This document shows, piece after piece, positions 1 through 8,971 of a stretch of 64,000 nt of DNA; position 1 is the stretch's first letter, and every line of letters starts with the position of its first letter. Source of the DNA: Chryseobacterium sp. (GTDB lineage: Bacteria; Bacteroidota; Bacteroidia; Flavobacteriales; Weeksellaceae); contig JAITMC010000018.1 in the NCBI GenBank assembly GCA_031277615.1, positions 152,865 to 216,864 of the forward strand. Reading direction: 5' to 3'. Below the pieces are notes generated by a model. It ran no database searches. It saw nothing but the letters and a program-made list of their open reading frames with translations, and was not told the DNA's origin. A program made the position numbers and the translations under genes.

Positions 1-2
1 TT

Positions 3-119
3 GAGAACCCATCTTTTACCTTATATGCAAAAACGGCTTACTATAAGGTATTGAAAGAAGAAGAGTGCCTCAATAAGCTTCTGAATACGCTGGGACAGGA
101 CAGGAATACCAGCGAATAA
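3..119 (+). CDS. C-terminal end of an unidentified protein (truncated by window edge)
   Basis: An open frame runs from the window edge to a stop at 117-119 and gives about 38 residues ending in a charged helix (KEEECLNKLLNTLGQ). It precedes the catalase gene on the same strand by 54 bases. The helical, Glu/Lys-rich end would fit a ferritin-like or other helical stress protein, but this is a guess. Family not recognised. Confidence 0.45.
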   Translation, partial: ENPSFTLYAKTAYYKVLKEEECLNKLLNTLGQDRNTSE

Positions 120-173
120 GCCTGCAGATCATTTGTTTGACTTTTTAAACTGAACCACAACAAATTAATTGAT

Positions 174-2315
174 ATGAAAAAAGAAACACCCACCAATAAA
201 AAGTTAGACCAGCTGGACAGCCACAGCACTTCCAACGAAAATGAAAAACTGACCACCAATCAGGGACTCAAAATCAACAACAATCAGGATTCTCTGAAAG
301 CCGGAGAAAGAGGACCTTCTTTATTGGAAGACTTTATCCTGAGAGAAAAAATTACCCATTTCGATCATGAAAGAATTCCCGAAAGAGTTGTTCATGCCCG
401 CGGATCCGGGGCCCATGGCGTCTTTAAGCTTACCAAAAGTCTCGCAGCCTACACAAAAGCTAAATTTTTAACGGAACCCGGAAAAGAAACCCCTGTCTTC
501 GTAAGATTTTCTACGGTAGCCGGAAGTAAAGGAAGTACCGATCTGGCAAGAGATGTAAGAGGGTTTGCTGTAAAGTTTTATACTGAAGAAGGAAATTATG
601 ACCTTGTTGCCAATAACATGCCTGTATTTTTTATCCAGGATGCCATTAAATTTCCTGATCTTGTTCATGCCGTAAAACCGGAACCGGACAATGAAATTCC
701 TCAGGCAGCTTCTGCCCATGATACTTTCTGGGATTTTATTTCGCTGATGCCGGAAAGCATGCATATGATTATGTGGCTGATGAGCGACCGGGCCATTCCT
801 AGAAGCCTGAGAATGATGGAAGGTTTCGGTGTGCATTCTTTTAAATTCATCAACGAAGAAGGAAAGGTTCATTTCGTTAAATTTCATTTCAAACCTAAAT
901 TAGGCGTTCACTCCGTAGCCTGGGATGAAGCCCAGAGAATTTCAGGAGTAGATTCTGATTTTCATAAAAGAGACCTCTGGGAAGCCATTGAAAACGGAGA
1001 TTATGCTGAATGGGATTTCGGCGTACAGTTGATTCCCGAAGAAAACGAACACCAGTTTGATTTTGATCTTCTGGATCCCACAAAAATTGTTCCCGAAGAA
1101 GAAGTTCCCGTAGAAATTGTCGGAACTTTAACCCTGAATAAAAATCCTGATAACTTTTTTGCAGAAACCGAGCAGGTAGCCTTTCATCCGGGACATATCA
1201 TTCCCGGCATCGATTTTACCAACGATCCGCTGCTACAGGGAAGATTATTTTCTTATACAGATACCCAGCTTTCAAGACTGGGATCACCCAACTTCCACGA
1301 AATCCCGATCAACAGATCGGTCAACACGGTACATAACAACCAGAGAGACGGTCACATGAGACAGCAGATCGTAAAAGGAAAAACCAGCTACGATCCCAAT
1401 TCCATAGGTGGAGGATGTCCTTTCCAGGCTATGATGTCTGAAGGAGGATTTATTTCACAGCAGGAAAGAGTTTCAGGAGCCAAGATCAGAGAAAGAAGTC
1501 CAAGCTTTGTAGACCATTATTCACAGGCCAGGCTTTTTTACAATAGCCAGTCAACGCCTGAAAAGACCCATCTTCAGAATGCCCTTATTTTTGAGCTCTC
1601 AAAAGTAACCATGCCGGAGATCAGGGAAAGAATGGTAGGACAGCTTGCTTTTATCGATATGTTCCTGGCCTGGAGAGTTGCAGAAAAGCTGGGTGTAGAA
1701 GTAAAAAAATTAGACTGGCCCAACCAAAGCATTCCGGCTGATGCTAACAAACTTGAACTGCAAAGTGAGGAAAGAGAGCCCAAAACAAAAATCTCTGAAG
1801 CACTCAGCATGAAAGACACTGTAAAAAATACCATTAAAAGCAGGAAAATCGGCTTCATTATCGCTAATGGAGCAGACGGTGGCGCGGTAAACGATCTTAA
1901 AACAAAACTAGAAGCCGAAGGCGCCAGAGTGGAAATCATTGCTCCAAGCCTGGCTCCGGTAAAAATGAATGACGGCTCCACCCTGATTCCTAAACATTCC
2001 CTTACCAGTACTGCCAGTGTATGTTTTGATGCCTTGTACATCAGTGCCGGAGAAGATTCCGTAAAAGAACTGATGATCCCGGAAAACAGACATCTGGTTC
2101 TGCATTTTATCAATGAAGCTTATAAACACTGTAAAGCAATCTGCTTTGGAGAAGATACGGAACCTCTTTACAGCAACAGCAATGCAGCCGCAAGAAAACA
2201 TGAAGACAGAGCGGTGATTACCTGGCATGATAAAACCCCTCAGGATAAATTTGTAAAAGCAGTTGCCGGACACAGAGTCTGGGATCTGGAACTTGAAAGA
2301 AATGCTCAGGCATAA
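174..2315 (+). CDS. katE: Large-subunit heme catalase (HPII type)
   Basis: Decomposes hydrogen peroxide to water and oxygen in the cytoplasm. At 713 residues it belongs to the large-subunit class: an N-terminal extension, the catalase barrel (about 50-540) and a C-terminal flavodoxin-like domain (about 610-705) typical of HPII. The distal heme histidine is His74 in RVVHARGSGA, the catalytic asparagine is Asn147 in VANNMPVFF, and the proximal heme ligand is Tyr361 in RLFSYTDTQ. All key residues are present. It heads a same-strand run of stress genes. Large antisense reading frames inside it are coding shadows. The function is secure; whether it is stationary-phase induced, as in E. coli, is inference. 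Confidence 0.96.
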   Translation: MKKETPTNKKLDQLDSHSTSNENEKLTTNQGLKINNNQDSLKAGERGPSLLEDFILREKITHFDHERIPERVVHARGSGAHGVFKLTKSLAAYTKAKFLTEPGKETPVFVRFSTVAGSKGSTDLARDVRGFAVKFYTEEGNYDLVANNMPVFFIQDAIKFPDLVHAVKPEPDNEIPQAASAHDTFWDFISLMPESMHMIMWLMSDRAIPRSLRMMEGFGVHSFKFINEEGKVHFVKFHFKPKLGVHSVAWDEAQRISGVDSDFHKRDLWEAIENGDYAEWDFGVQLIPEENEHQFDFDLLDPTKIVPEEEVPVEIVGTLTLNKNPDNFFAETEQVAFHPGHIIPGIDFTNDPLLQGRLFSYTDTQLSRLGSPNFHEIPINRSVNTVHNNQRDGHMRQQIVKGKTSYDPNSIGGGCPFQAMMSEGGFISQQERVSGAKIRERSPSFVDHYSQARLFYNSQSTPEKTHLQNALIFELSKVTMPEIRERMVGQLAFIDMFLAWRVAEKLGVEVKKLDWPNQSIPADANKLELQSEEREPKTKISEALSMKDTVKNTIKSRKIGFIIANGADGGAVNDLKTKLEAEGARVEIIAPSLAPVKMNDGSTLIPKHSLTSTASVCFDALYISAGEDSVKELMIPENRHLVLHFINEAYKHCKAICFGEDTEPLYSNSNAAARKHEDRAVITWHDKTPQDKFVKAVAGHRVWDLELERNAQA

Positions 2316-2353
2316 ATAAAAACACCCTTCACACCACACTAAATATTGATCTT

Positions 2354-3520
2354 ATGAAAGCCGCAGTTATCCATGCACCGGGAACCATTACCTGTGACAC
2401 CGTAGATGATCCTGTTATCCAGGACAACAATGATATTATCCTGAAAGTAACGTCCACCGCAATCTGCGGAAGCGACCTCCATATGTATTCCGGAGCCATT
2501 CCCCAGCTTCGTCCCATGGTGATGGGGCATGAATTCATGGGTGAGGTGGTAGAGACCGGACATAATATTACGCATCTTAACGTTGGAGACCGGGTCGTTA
2601 TTCCGTTTCCCGTAGCCTGCGGAAGCTGTTACTTCTGCCAGCATGACCTTCCCACAGCCTGTGAGCACAGTAATCCGGATCATTATGGTCCTGAAGGCGG
2701 ACTGATCACGGAAAAAGGCGGAGCTCTTTTCGGATATACCGATCTGTATGGCGGTTATGATGGCGGCCAGGCACAATATGTAAGGGTGCCTTACGCGCAT
2801 TTCGGGCCACGGAAAGTTCCCGATAACCTTACCGATGAACAGGTGCTGTTCCTTACCGATATTTTTCCAACAGGTTATACCGGCGTCATGTGGGGAGAGC
2901 TTAAAGGCGGTGAAACCATTGCGGTATTCGGGGCCGGGCCAGTAGGATCTATGTCTGTAAAAAGCGCTGCACTCTATAATCCTAAGAAGGTAATCGTGAT
3001 CGATACCCAGCAATACAGGCTGGATCAGATTAAAATGCTTACCGGCTGCGAAACCATCCTCTGGGAAGATGCAGAAGGCGTGATTGAGCAGATCCGGGAT
3101 ATGACCGACGGGAGGGGTGCTGATCTCTGTATAGATGCTGTAGGTTTTGAGCCGGACAGAAATTTACTGGACCGTGCAAAAGCAGTGATCAACTTTGAAA
3201 AAGGCTCGATTAAAGTTCTGGAAGCCTGCATGAGTGCCGTGAGAAGAGGCGGAACCGTATCTGTATTGGGCGTTTATCCGTTCAACTATGATAACTTCAG
3301 ACTCGGGCAAATCTTTGATAAAGGAATAACCCTTAAAGCAGGCCAATGTAATGTCCACACAATCATTGATAAGCTGATGGACCATGTGCAGACGGGACGC
3401 GTTGTTCTGGATGATATCATTACCCACCGCCTGTCCATTGATGAAGTTGCCAGAGGTTATGAAATTTTTAAGAAAAAAGAAGACGGCTGTGTAAAAGTTG
3501 TACTTGATCCCTGGAAATAA
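2354..3520 (+). CDS. Zinc-dependent alcohol dehydrogenase, formaldehyde-dehydrogenase-like
   Basis: Medium-chain zinc alcohol dehydrogenase of 388 residues, using NAD(P). The catalytic zinc site is seen in ICGSD (Cys38) and GHE (His59-Glu60). The structural zinc loop has four cysteines at 89, 92, 95 and 103. The nucleotide-binding turn GAGPVG lies at 193-198. The long insertion after the structural zinc and the overall length resemble the glutathione-independent formaldehyde dehydrogenase subgroup (COG1063), so an aldehyde or alcohol detoxification role is likely, but the substrate cannot be read from sequence. It starts 38 bases after katE and may be cotranscribed with it. A perfect hairpin follows the stop. 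Confidence 0.88.
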   Translation: MKAAVIHAPGTITCDTVDDPVIQDNNDIILKVTSTAICGSDLHMYSGAIPQLRPMVMGHEFMGEVVETGHNITHLNVGDRVVIPFPVACGSCYFCQHDLPTACEHSNPDHYGPEGGLITEKGGALFGYTDLYGGYDGGQAQYVRVPYAHFGPRKVPDNLTDEQVLFLTDIFPTGYTGVMWGELKGGETIAVFGAGPVGSMSVKSAALYNPKKVIVIDTQQYRLDQIKMLTGCETILWEDAEGVIEQIRDMTDGRGADLCIDAVGFEPDRNLLDRAKAVINFEKGSIKVLEACMSAVRRGGTVSVLGVYPFNYDNFRLGQIFDKGITLKAGQCNVHTIIDKLMDHVQTGRVVLDDIITHRLSIDEVARGYEIFKKKEDGCVKVVLDPWK

Positions 3521-3539
3521 TAGCCCTGATAGACCTCAA

Positions 3540-3560
3540 CATCAGACAGGATGTCTGATG
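3540..3560 (+). terminator. Perfect 9-bp hairpin between dehydrogenase and CinA-like genes
   Basis: CATCAGACA and TGTCTGATG form a perfect 9-bp stem around a GGA loop, 20 bases after the dehydrogenase stop. No T-run follows, so it is not a classic intrinsic terminator. It may be a weak terminator, an mRNA-processing or stability hairpin, or an operator. Confidence 0.45.
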
Positions 3561-3597
3561 AAATTAATTAACCAACCCTTAAACAAAATATAATGTC

Positions 3598-4098
3598 ATG
3601 GAATTTCAAAAAAACCTTCTGGAATATATAAGCCAGTCACTGATGACGGCAGATGAAACCGTTTCAATAGCTGAAAGTGTTACCTCAGGATGTCTTCAGC
3701 TGGCCTTTTCACAGATGCCTAATGCTTCTCTTTTTTATAAAGGCGGAATGACAGCCTATACACTTCCGCAGAAAGTAAAGCTCCTGAATGTAGATCGTAC
3801 CGAAGCCGAAGAATGTGACTGTGTATCGGAAAATATCGCGGAAACCATGGCGCTGAATGTAGCAAAACTATATGAATCAGACTGGTCCATCGCGACTACA
3901 GGCTACTGTACCCCCATAAGAAATTCATCCTATAAAATTTTTGCCTACTTCTCTTTTTCTTATAAGGGAGAAATTGTCCTTACCAAAAAACTGGAACTCC
4001 ACCCTAAAACCCAGGCCCTGAATGCCCAGCTGTACTATACGGAATTCATTCTGGGATGCTTCAAAAGTGAAATGAACCAGTTTTTAATTTTAAAATAA
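3598..4098 (+). CDS. CinA C-terminal-domain protein (NMN amidohydrolase-like)
   Basis: A 166-residue stand-alone CinA C-terminal domain (PncC-like). The family signature is seen near residues 24-32 as AESVTSGCL, matching the usual AESxTGG loop that holds the catalytic serine and threonine, with one glycine replaced by serine. PncC proteins deamidate nicotinamide mononucleotide to feed NAD salvage. Members of this short subgroup in stress islands are not well characterised and may not have that activity. It ends 5 bases before the next gene, so the two are probably translated from one message. Confidence 0.72.
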   Translation: MEFQKNLLEYISQSLMTADETVSIAESVTSGCLQLAFSQMPNASLFYKGGMTAYTLPQKVKLLNVDRTEAEECDCVSENIAETMALNVAKLYESDWSIATTGYCTPIRNSSYKIFAYFSFSYKGEIVLTKKLELHPKTQALNAQLYYTEFILGCFKSEMNQFLILK

Positions 4099-4103
4099 GA
4101 AAT

Positions 4104-4901
4104 ATGGATCGTAAACACGAATATGTCCTGATTACAGGAGCTACCAGCGGAATAGGATATGAACTGGCGAAGCAGTTTGCCCAAAACGGATATGATCTTG
4201 TGATGGTGGCTAGAAATCATGAAGAACTGCAGCATAAAGCCAATGAATTTAAGAACTATGGCGTCAACGTCATCTGCATTTCAAAGAATCTGTTCCTTCA
4301 GGAGGAAGCCTATTCTCTGTATTCGGAACTGAAATTAAACGGTATCAGTCCTGAAATCCTCGTTAATGATGCAGGGCAGGGCGTATATGGGAAATTTCAG
4401 GATACCGATATTCACAGGGAAGTGGATATCGTTAATTTAAATATTGTTTCAGTCATCATATTAACAAAGTTGTTTATTAAGGACCGATTGTCTAAAGGAT
4501 CGGGGAAAATCTTAAATCTTGCCTCCGTAGCAAGTAAGGCTCCCGGTCCCTGGCATTCGGTGTATCACGGGACCAAAGCTTTTGTCCTTTCCTGGTCAGA
4601 AGCCATCCGTGAAGAGCTGAAAGATACAGGAATTACCGTAACTGCACTACTTCCCGGTCCAACAGATACCGATTTCTTCAATAAAGCGGATATGAACAGC
4701 AGTAAGATCCTGGAAGATAAAGATAATCTGGCAACACCCGAAGAAGTGGCCATAGACGGTTATAATGCCCTTATGAACGGGGATGATAAAGTGATTTCAG
4801 GAATGAAGAATAAACTTTCCGTAGCGATGGCCAATATTGCAACCGATAGCATGGCGGCTCACAGAATGGCCGAAATGCAGAAGCCTACCACAGAAAAATA
4901 A
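4104..4901 (+). CDS. Short-chain dehydrogenase/reductase
   Basis: Classical SDR of 265 residues. The Rossmann glycine motif TGATSGIG is at 11-18, the NDAG motif lies near 90, and the catalytic Tyr154/Lys158 pair is in YHGTK. The sequence resembles the bacterial DltE/YqjQ-like 'SDR family oxidoreductase' group, whose substrates are mostly unknown. It is tightly packed between the CinA-like gene and a second SDR, 7 bases from the latter. Confidence 0.88.
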   Translation: MDRKHEYVLITGATSGIGYELAKQFAQNGYDLVMVARNHEELQHKANEFKNYGVNVICISKNLFLQEEAYSLYSELKLNGISPEILVNDAGQGVYGKFQDTDIHREVDIVNLNIVSVIILTKLFIKDRLSKGSGKILNLASVASKAPGPWHSVYHGTKAFVLSWSEAIREELKDTGITVTALLPGPTDTDFFNKADMNSSKILEDKDNLATPEEVAIDGYNALMNGDDKVISGMKNKLSVAMANIATDSMAAHRMAEMQKPTTEK

Positions 4902-4908
4902 AGACTTT

Positions 4909-5655
4909 ATGGATGAATTGAAAAACAGATCAGCTCTTATTACCGGTGCCGACAGTGGAATAGGAAAGGCTGTTGCCCTGCTTTTTGCCCAGGAAGGTGC
5001 TGATATAGCTATTATTTATCATTCAGACGATAAAGACGCCAAAAAAACAAAAAAGGAAATTGAAGCTTTCAACAGGAAATGCATCATTTTTAAGGGCGAT
5101 ATCAATGATTATGAGTTTTGTGAAAAAACCGTTCAGGACGTGATTGCTGAATTCGGGGGAATTGATATTCTGATCAACAATGCAGGGGTACAGTTTCCTG
5201 CAGAACATATTGAAGATCTGGAAGAGGAAAATATCCGGAAAACCTTTGATTCCAATATTGTGGGAATGATTCTGCTTACAAAAGTGGTATTCCCTTATCT
5301 GAAAGAAGGGAGTTCTGTAATCAATACTACTTCAGCTGTTGCGTATCAGGGGCATCCCGAATTGCTGGATTATTCCGCCACCAAAGGAGCAATCGTGTCT
5401 TTCACACGATCTTTGGCTCTTCAGGCCAAACCGAAGGGAATCCGCATCAATGCGGTAGCTCCGGGGCCTGTAGCGACACCGCTTACCAAAGAAACATTCG
5501 GAGAAGAAGAGGAAGATCCCAATAAACCGCCTTTTGAAAGAAATGCAAGCCCTGAAGAAGTGGCTGCAAGTTTCTTGTTTCTTGCCGGAAACGGAGCTGC
5601 CCAGATCACGGGACAAGTGCTTCATCCCAATGGCGGACTTATCGTAAACGGATAA
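4909..5655 (+). CDS. Short-chain dehydrogenase, general-stress YdaD/YhxC-like
   Basis: SDR of 248 residues with TGADSGIG at 11-18, NNAG in the middle and catalytic Tyr155/Lys159 (YSATK). It resembles the general stress SDRs of Bacillus (GSP39/YdaD), judged from the GADSGIG and NNAGVQ motifs and the typical C-terminal GGLIVNG. An in-frame ATG 72 bases upstream would lie inside the previous gene and add residues unrelated to the family, so the ATG at 4909 is preferred. Substrate unknown. Confidence 0.88.
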   Translation: MDELKNRSALITGADSGIGKAVALLFAQEGADIAIIYHSDDKDAKKTKKEIEAFNRKCIIFKGDINDYEFCEKTVQDVIAEFGGIDILINNAGVQFPAEHIEDLEEENIRKTFDSNIVGMILLTKVVFPYLKEGSSVINTTSAVAYQGHPELLDYSATKGAIVSFTRSLALQAKPKGIRINAVAPGPVATPLTKETFGEEEEDPNKPPFERNASPEEVAASFLFLAGNGAAQITGQVLHPNGGLIVNG

Positions 5656-5688
5656 AAAAAAATTAAAACCTTTTAAACAACAGAAATT

Positions 5689-5847
5689 ATGAAAACAACA
5701 GCATTAGTCTTAGGAATGGTAAGCGCCTTTATCTTTTCATCGTGTAAATGCGATCCGGATGAAGACGAACCAAGAAATAAAACAACCACAAAAAGCACTG
5801 CTGCAAAAACCGGTATGCCGGAAAGCGATACGCTGCAGATTAAATAA
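5689..5847 (+). CDS. Tiny predicted lipoprotein (52 residues)
   Basis: A short gene in a 200-base gap: start at 5689, stop at 5845-5847. The N-terminus is a lipoprotein signal with a lipobox ending FSSC, followed by an acidic stretch (DPDEDEP) and a Thr/Lys/Ala-rich tail. The acidic residues just after the cysteine resemble the lipoprotein export signal used by Flavobacteriia to send lipoproteins to the cell surface. Function unknown. It lies 33 bases after the SDR gene and 25 before the Rieske oxidoreductase. Confidence 0.65.
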   Translation: MKTTALVLGMVSAFIFSSCKCDPDEDEPRNKTTTKSTAAKTGMPESDTLQIK

Positions 5848-5872
5848 TTGTCAACATTAAAATATTCAGGCC

Positions 5873-7408
5873 ATGTACAGAGACGGAACAAGAAAAAGCA
5901 TATGGCAGGAAGAGATCAGGAAATTTTCCGCAGATGCCGTTTCGGATGAGGTATTTGACGTAGCAGTAATCGGCGGAGGAATAACCGGAGTCTCTACTGC
6001 CCTGAAACTTCAGAAATCCGGAAAAAAATGCATTATTCTGGAAGCAGCCAATGTCGCTTTCGGTACTACCGGAGGAACAACAGCACATCTTAATGATTTT
6101 TTCGACACCACATTTACCCAGGCTATCGATGATTTTGGAATCGATAATGCCGGATTATTGGCCGGAGCGGGACAGGAAGCCATCAGTATCATTGAGGAGA
6201 ACATCAGAGCATATGACATCAACTGTGATTTTACCAGAAAACCGGCTTATCTTTTCGCACTGGATGAGCAGCAGGAACAGCAACTGAAAAAGATTGTGGA
6301 AGGCGCTTCGGAAGTGGGGCATGACATGCAGTATGTCAATGAAATACCTTTTCCCGTTCCTTTCCGGGAAGCAGTTATGATCCCTGATCAGGGGCATTTT
6401 CATCCTGTAAAATATGTTCTCGGACTGTGTGATGCATTTATCCGCGCAGGTGGTACCATCGTTGAAGACTGCCTCTGTGAAGGACATACGGAGGAAAAAG
6501 ACGCTGTGGTTTTAAAAACATCGAAAGGGGAAATAAAAGCGGCTCATGTAGTGTATGCCACCCATATTCCTCCGGGAATTAATATTCTTCATTTCACCAA
6601 TGCTCCTTACCGCAGCTATGTCATGGCGTTTACCCTGAAAGATACCTGCTATCCGTGGCAGCTTGGTTATGATCTGTGCGAGCCCTATCATTATTACAGG
6701 ATTCAGGAAATTAACGGGGAGAATTTACTGATCGCCGGGGGAGAAGATCATAAAACAGGCCATAGTGAAGATACGGGAGAATGCTTTTCCAGACTCGAAA
6801 ATTATGTACGGAAATATTTTAATGTGGAAACGGCTATGTACAGCTGGTCCAGCCAATATTATGAACCGGCGGACGGGTTGCCTTATATCGGGAAGCTTCC
6901 CGGCAGCAAAGGACGGATTTTCACCGCTACGGGATTCAGAGGAAACGGAATGATTTTCGGAACACTGTCTTCCCAGATTCTGCATGATCTTATCGTGAGC
7001 GGAAAGAATAAATATGAAAAACTGTTCAGTCCGGGCAGAATAAAACCTATAGCCGGATTTACTGATTTTGTCAAAGAAAATGCAGAAGTGGCGTTCGATT
7101 TTATCAAAGACAAACTTTTTATGGAAAGAGTGAGTTCTATGGCAGAAATTAAAGATGGTGAGGCTAAAACCGTCAGATTTGAAGGAGATTCCTATGCCGT
7201 ATACAAAGAACCCGGAGGGCGGATGCATGTGGTAAAAAGCACCTGTCCTCATGCCTCATGTGAAGTAAGGTGGAACAGTGCCGAGCTCAGCTGGGACTGC
7301 CCATGCCATGGATCCCGGTTCGGAGTGAACGGAAAACTGCTTACAGGCCCTTCCGTAAAGAACCTTCGCCATGTCATCCAGACCTGGGATCTGAATCCTG
7401 AACTTTAA
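5873..7408 (+). CDS. FAD-dependent oxidoreductase with C-terminal Rieske domain
   Basis: A 511-residue fusion. The N-terminal DAO-type FAD domain shows GGGITG near 31-38. A Rieske [2Fe-2S] domain occupies about 425-505, with ligands Cys458/His460 and Cys476/His479 (CPCH). Such DadA-Rieske fusions occur widely in stress or osmotic islands of soil bacteria, and their substrate is unknown. The FAD centre presumably passes electrons to or from the iron-sulphur cluster. It belongs to the same-strand stress block and is followed after 29 bases by the DUF6766 gene. Confidence 0.88.
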   Translation: MYRDGTRKSIWQEEIRKFSADAVSDEVFDVAVIGGGITGVSTALKLQKSGKKCIILEAANVAFGTTGGTTAHLNDFFDTTFTQAIDDFGIDNAGLLAGAGQEAISIIEENIRAYDINCDFTRKPAYLFALDEQQEQQLKKIVEGASEVGHDMQYVNEIPFPVPFREAVMIPDQGHFHPVKYVLGLCDAFIRAGGTIVEDCLCEGHTEEKDAVVLKTSKGEIKAAHVVYATHIPPGINILHFTNAPYRSYVMAFTLKDTCYPWQLGYDLCEPYHYYRIQEINGENLLIAGGEDHKTGHSEDTGECFSRLENYVRKYFNVETAMYSWSSQYYEPADGLPYIGKLPGSKGRIFTATGFRGNGMIFGTLSSQILHDLIVSGKNKYEKLFSPGRIKPIAGFTDFVKENAEVAFDFIKDKLFMERVSSMAEIKDGEAKTVRFEGDSYAVYKEPGGRMHVVKSTCPHASCEVRWNSAELSWDCPCHGSRFGVNGKLLTGPSVKNLRHVIQTWDLNPEL

Positions 7409-7437
7409 AAATCCTGATATTCTTACCTAAAATCTGA

Positions 7438-8103
7438 ATGAAAACTATGCATAACAAAAGTTTCTTTTATCGTAACAGTTTAAGCATCGTTTTACTGATC
7501 TTAATGATTTCCTGCCTTCTGGGGCAGTTTTTTACCGGATGGAAAACTGAAAATAAAGAACTGGCTGAACATGGCCGTTCTATGCTTTCTTTAGGTGAAT
7601 ATATTCACAGCGGGCATTTTATTCAGGCCACTTTTGAAAACTGGGAAAGTGAATTTCTGCAGATGATGCTTTATATCCTGCTCACGGTTTCCTTAAGGCA
7701 GAAAGGCTCCAGCGAATCGAAATCCCTGGAAGAAAAAGAAGACGTGGACCGGGAACCCCAGTCTCATCCTAAAGCGCCATGGCCGGTAAAAAAAGGGGGA
7801 ATTTGGCTCAGTCTTTATAAACATTCCCTTTCAATAGCCTTCGGACTGCTGTTTCTGGCAAGCTTTGGAATGCATTTCTATGGAAGCCTGAAAGACTACA
7901 ACGAAGAGCAACTTTCTAAAAATGAACCGCAGGTTTCCGCCATGAAGTATATCTCAGAATCCAGATTCTGGTTTGAATCTTTTCAGAACTGGCAAAGCGA
8001 ATTCTTAGCTGTGGCCGCCATCGTTCTCCTCTCCATATGGCTGCGGGAAAAAGGTTCCCCGGAATCGAAGCCTGTGGATATGGCTCATGATGAGACTCCT
8101 TGA
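7438..8103 (+). CDS. DUF6766 membrane protein, internally duplicated
   Basis: A 221-residue membrane protein recognised as DUF6766 from the motifs SLSI, NWxSEFL and KGSxESK. The whole unit occurs twice: once at about 11-100 and again at about 127-215, each with two hydrophobic segments. Most relatives I recall also carry this repeat in one chain. No activity is known; the family often sits beside stress and oxidoreductase genes, as here. Its last 19 bases overlap the 3' end of the convergent AraC gene. Confidence 0.75.
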   Translation: MKTMHNKSFFYRNSLSIVLLILMISCLLGQFFTGWKTENKELAEHGRSMLSLGEYIHSGHFIQATFENWESEFLQMMLYILLTVSLRQKGSSESKSLEEKEDVDREPQSHPKAPWPVKKGGIWLSLYKHSLSIAFGLLFLASFGMHFYGSLKDYNEEQLSKNEPQVSAMKYISESRFWFESFQNWQSEFLAVAAIVLLSIWLREKGSPESKPVDMAHDETP

Positions 8104-8906
8104 GGATGTTTTTTTACAGCTGGTTTTGATTTCATAATCGCCTGATAAGAAGCCGTAAAAGCCGACAGGCTCTGATAGCCTGCTTTATAAGCAATCTGGC
8201 TTAATGTATACTGTCCTGTATCCAGCAGCTCTATACTTTTCAGGATACGAACCAGCTGAAGGTACTTCTGAAGCGTGATTCCTGTTTCATTTTTAAAAAT
8301 CCTCTGGAGAGAGCGTACCGACATTTGGGCTTTTTCAGCCAGAAGATCAGTATCCAGACTGTATCTGAAATTGGAATTGATATGCTCGCAAACAGGAATC
8401 AGCCTTAGATCTGAAGGAACGGGAATTTCAAGATAAGAGCTTTCTTTACAGAAGTTGGGGAGACTTTTTAAAATAGCTTTGAAAAACAGATCCTGTTCTT
8501 CATCCTCCGTCAGCAACTGGTTCCATTTTGAGGCATACAGAAGCATTTCCTTCAGAACCGGAGGAACCGGAAAAACATGAACATGCCGGTAAAAATCTTC
8601 GTTGAAAACAGACCTGAACAAAAATACCATCAGGTTCACAGTCTGAGCCTCCGAACTAATCCTGTGGGCTTTTCCCGAGGGAACCCAGATCACATGATGC
8701 TGAGGAACCAGGTAAATTTTCTGATCGATATGAAAATACTGATATCCTTCTTCCACAAATGTGAGCTGTGCTCTATGATGGGTGTGATCATAATCATCAT
8801 GCTTCCAGTTCTTTTCACACCACACATAGGCTTCTTTCTCAATGGTATCTACAAACCGGCTTTGAGCATGTTCCTTTAAACCACATTTTAGGTTGTCGTT
8901 CTGCAT
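8085..8906 (-). CDS. AraC-family transcriptional regulator with cupin sensor domain
   Basis: 273 residues. The N-terminal half has a cupin/AraC-binding pattern (HTHHRAQLTF and a later VPSGKAH). The C-terminal third is a two-helix-turn-helix AraC domain (LLAEKAQMSVRSLQRIFK and SQIAYKAGYQSLSAF). It is divergent from the flavodoxin-RidA gene with a 65-base shared promoter region and probably controls it. Ligand unknown. Confidence 0.88.
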   Translation of the reverse strand: MQNDNLKCGLKEHAQSRFVDTIEKEAYVWCEKNWKHDDYDHTHHRAQLTFVEEGYQYFHIDQKIYLVPQHHVIWVPSGKAHRISSEAQTVNLMVFLFRSVFNEDFYRHVHVFPVPPVLKEMLLYASKWNQLLTEDEEQDLFFKAILKSLPNFCKESSYLEIPVPSDLRLIPVCEHINSNFRYSLDTDLLAEKAQMSVRSLQRIFKNETGITLQKYLQLVRILKSIELLDTGQYTLSQIAYKAGYQSLSAFTASYQAIMKSKPAVKKHPQGVSS

Positions 8907-8941
8907 AGATTTTTTGGCAAATTTAATAAAAACGACAGTAT

Positions 8942-8949
8942 TAATTTTG
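8942..8949 (+). promoter_or_regulatory. Predicted -7 element of flavodoxin-RidA gene
   Basis: TAATTTTG matches the Bacteroidota -7 consensus TAnnTTTG and lies 22 bases before the start codon at 8972. A TTG at 8914-8916 is 25 bases upstream, longer than the usual spacer, which would fit an activator-dependent promoter controlled by the divergent AraC protein. Confidence 0.5.
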
Positions 8950-8971
8950 TACCATCAATATATTATTTAAA

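Noticed and set aside
1574-2113. A 179-residue reading frame antisense to katE, and similar antisense frames elsewhere in the stress block
   Set aside because: They lie wholly inside well-supported genes, have no domain and composition typical of a reverse-strand shadow.
4837-4908. Upstream in-frame start for the second short-chain dehydrogenase
   Set aside because: It lies inside the preceding gene and adds 24 residues that do not belong to the SDR fold; the ATG at 4909 gives the usual N-terminus.
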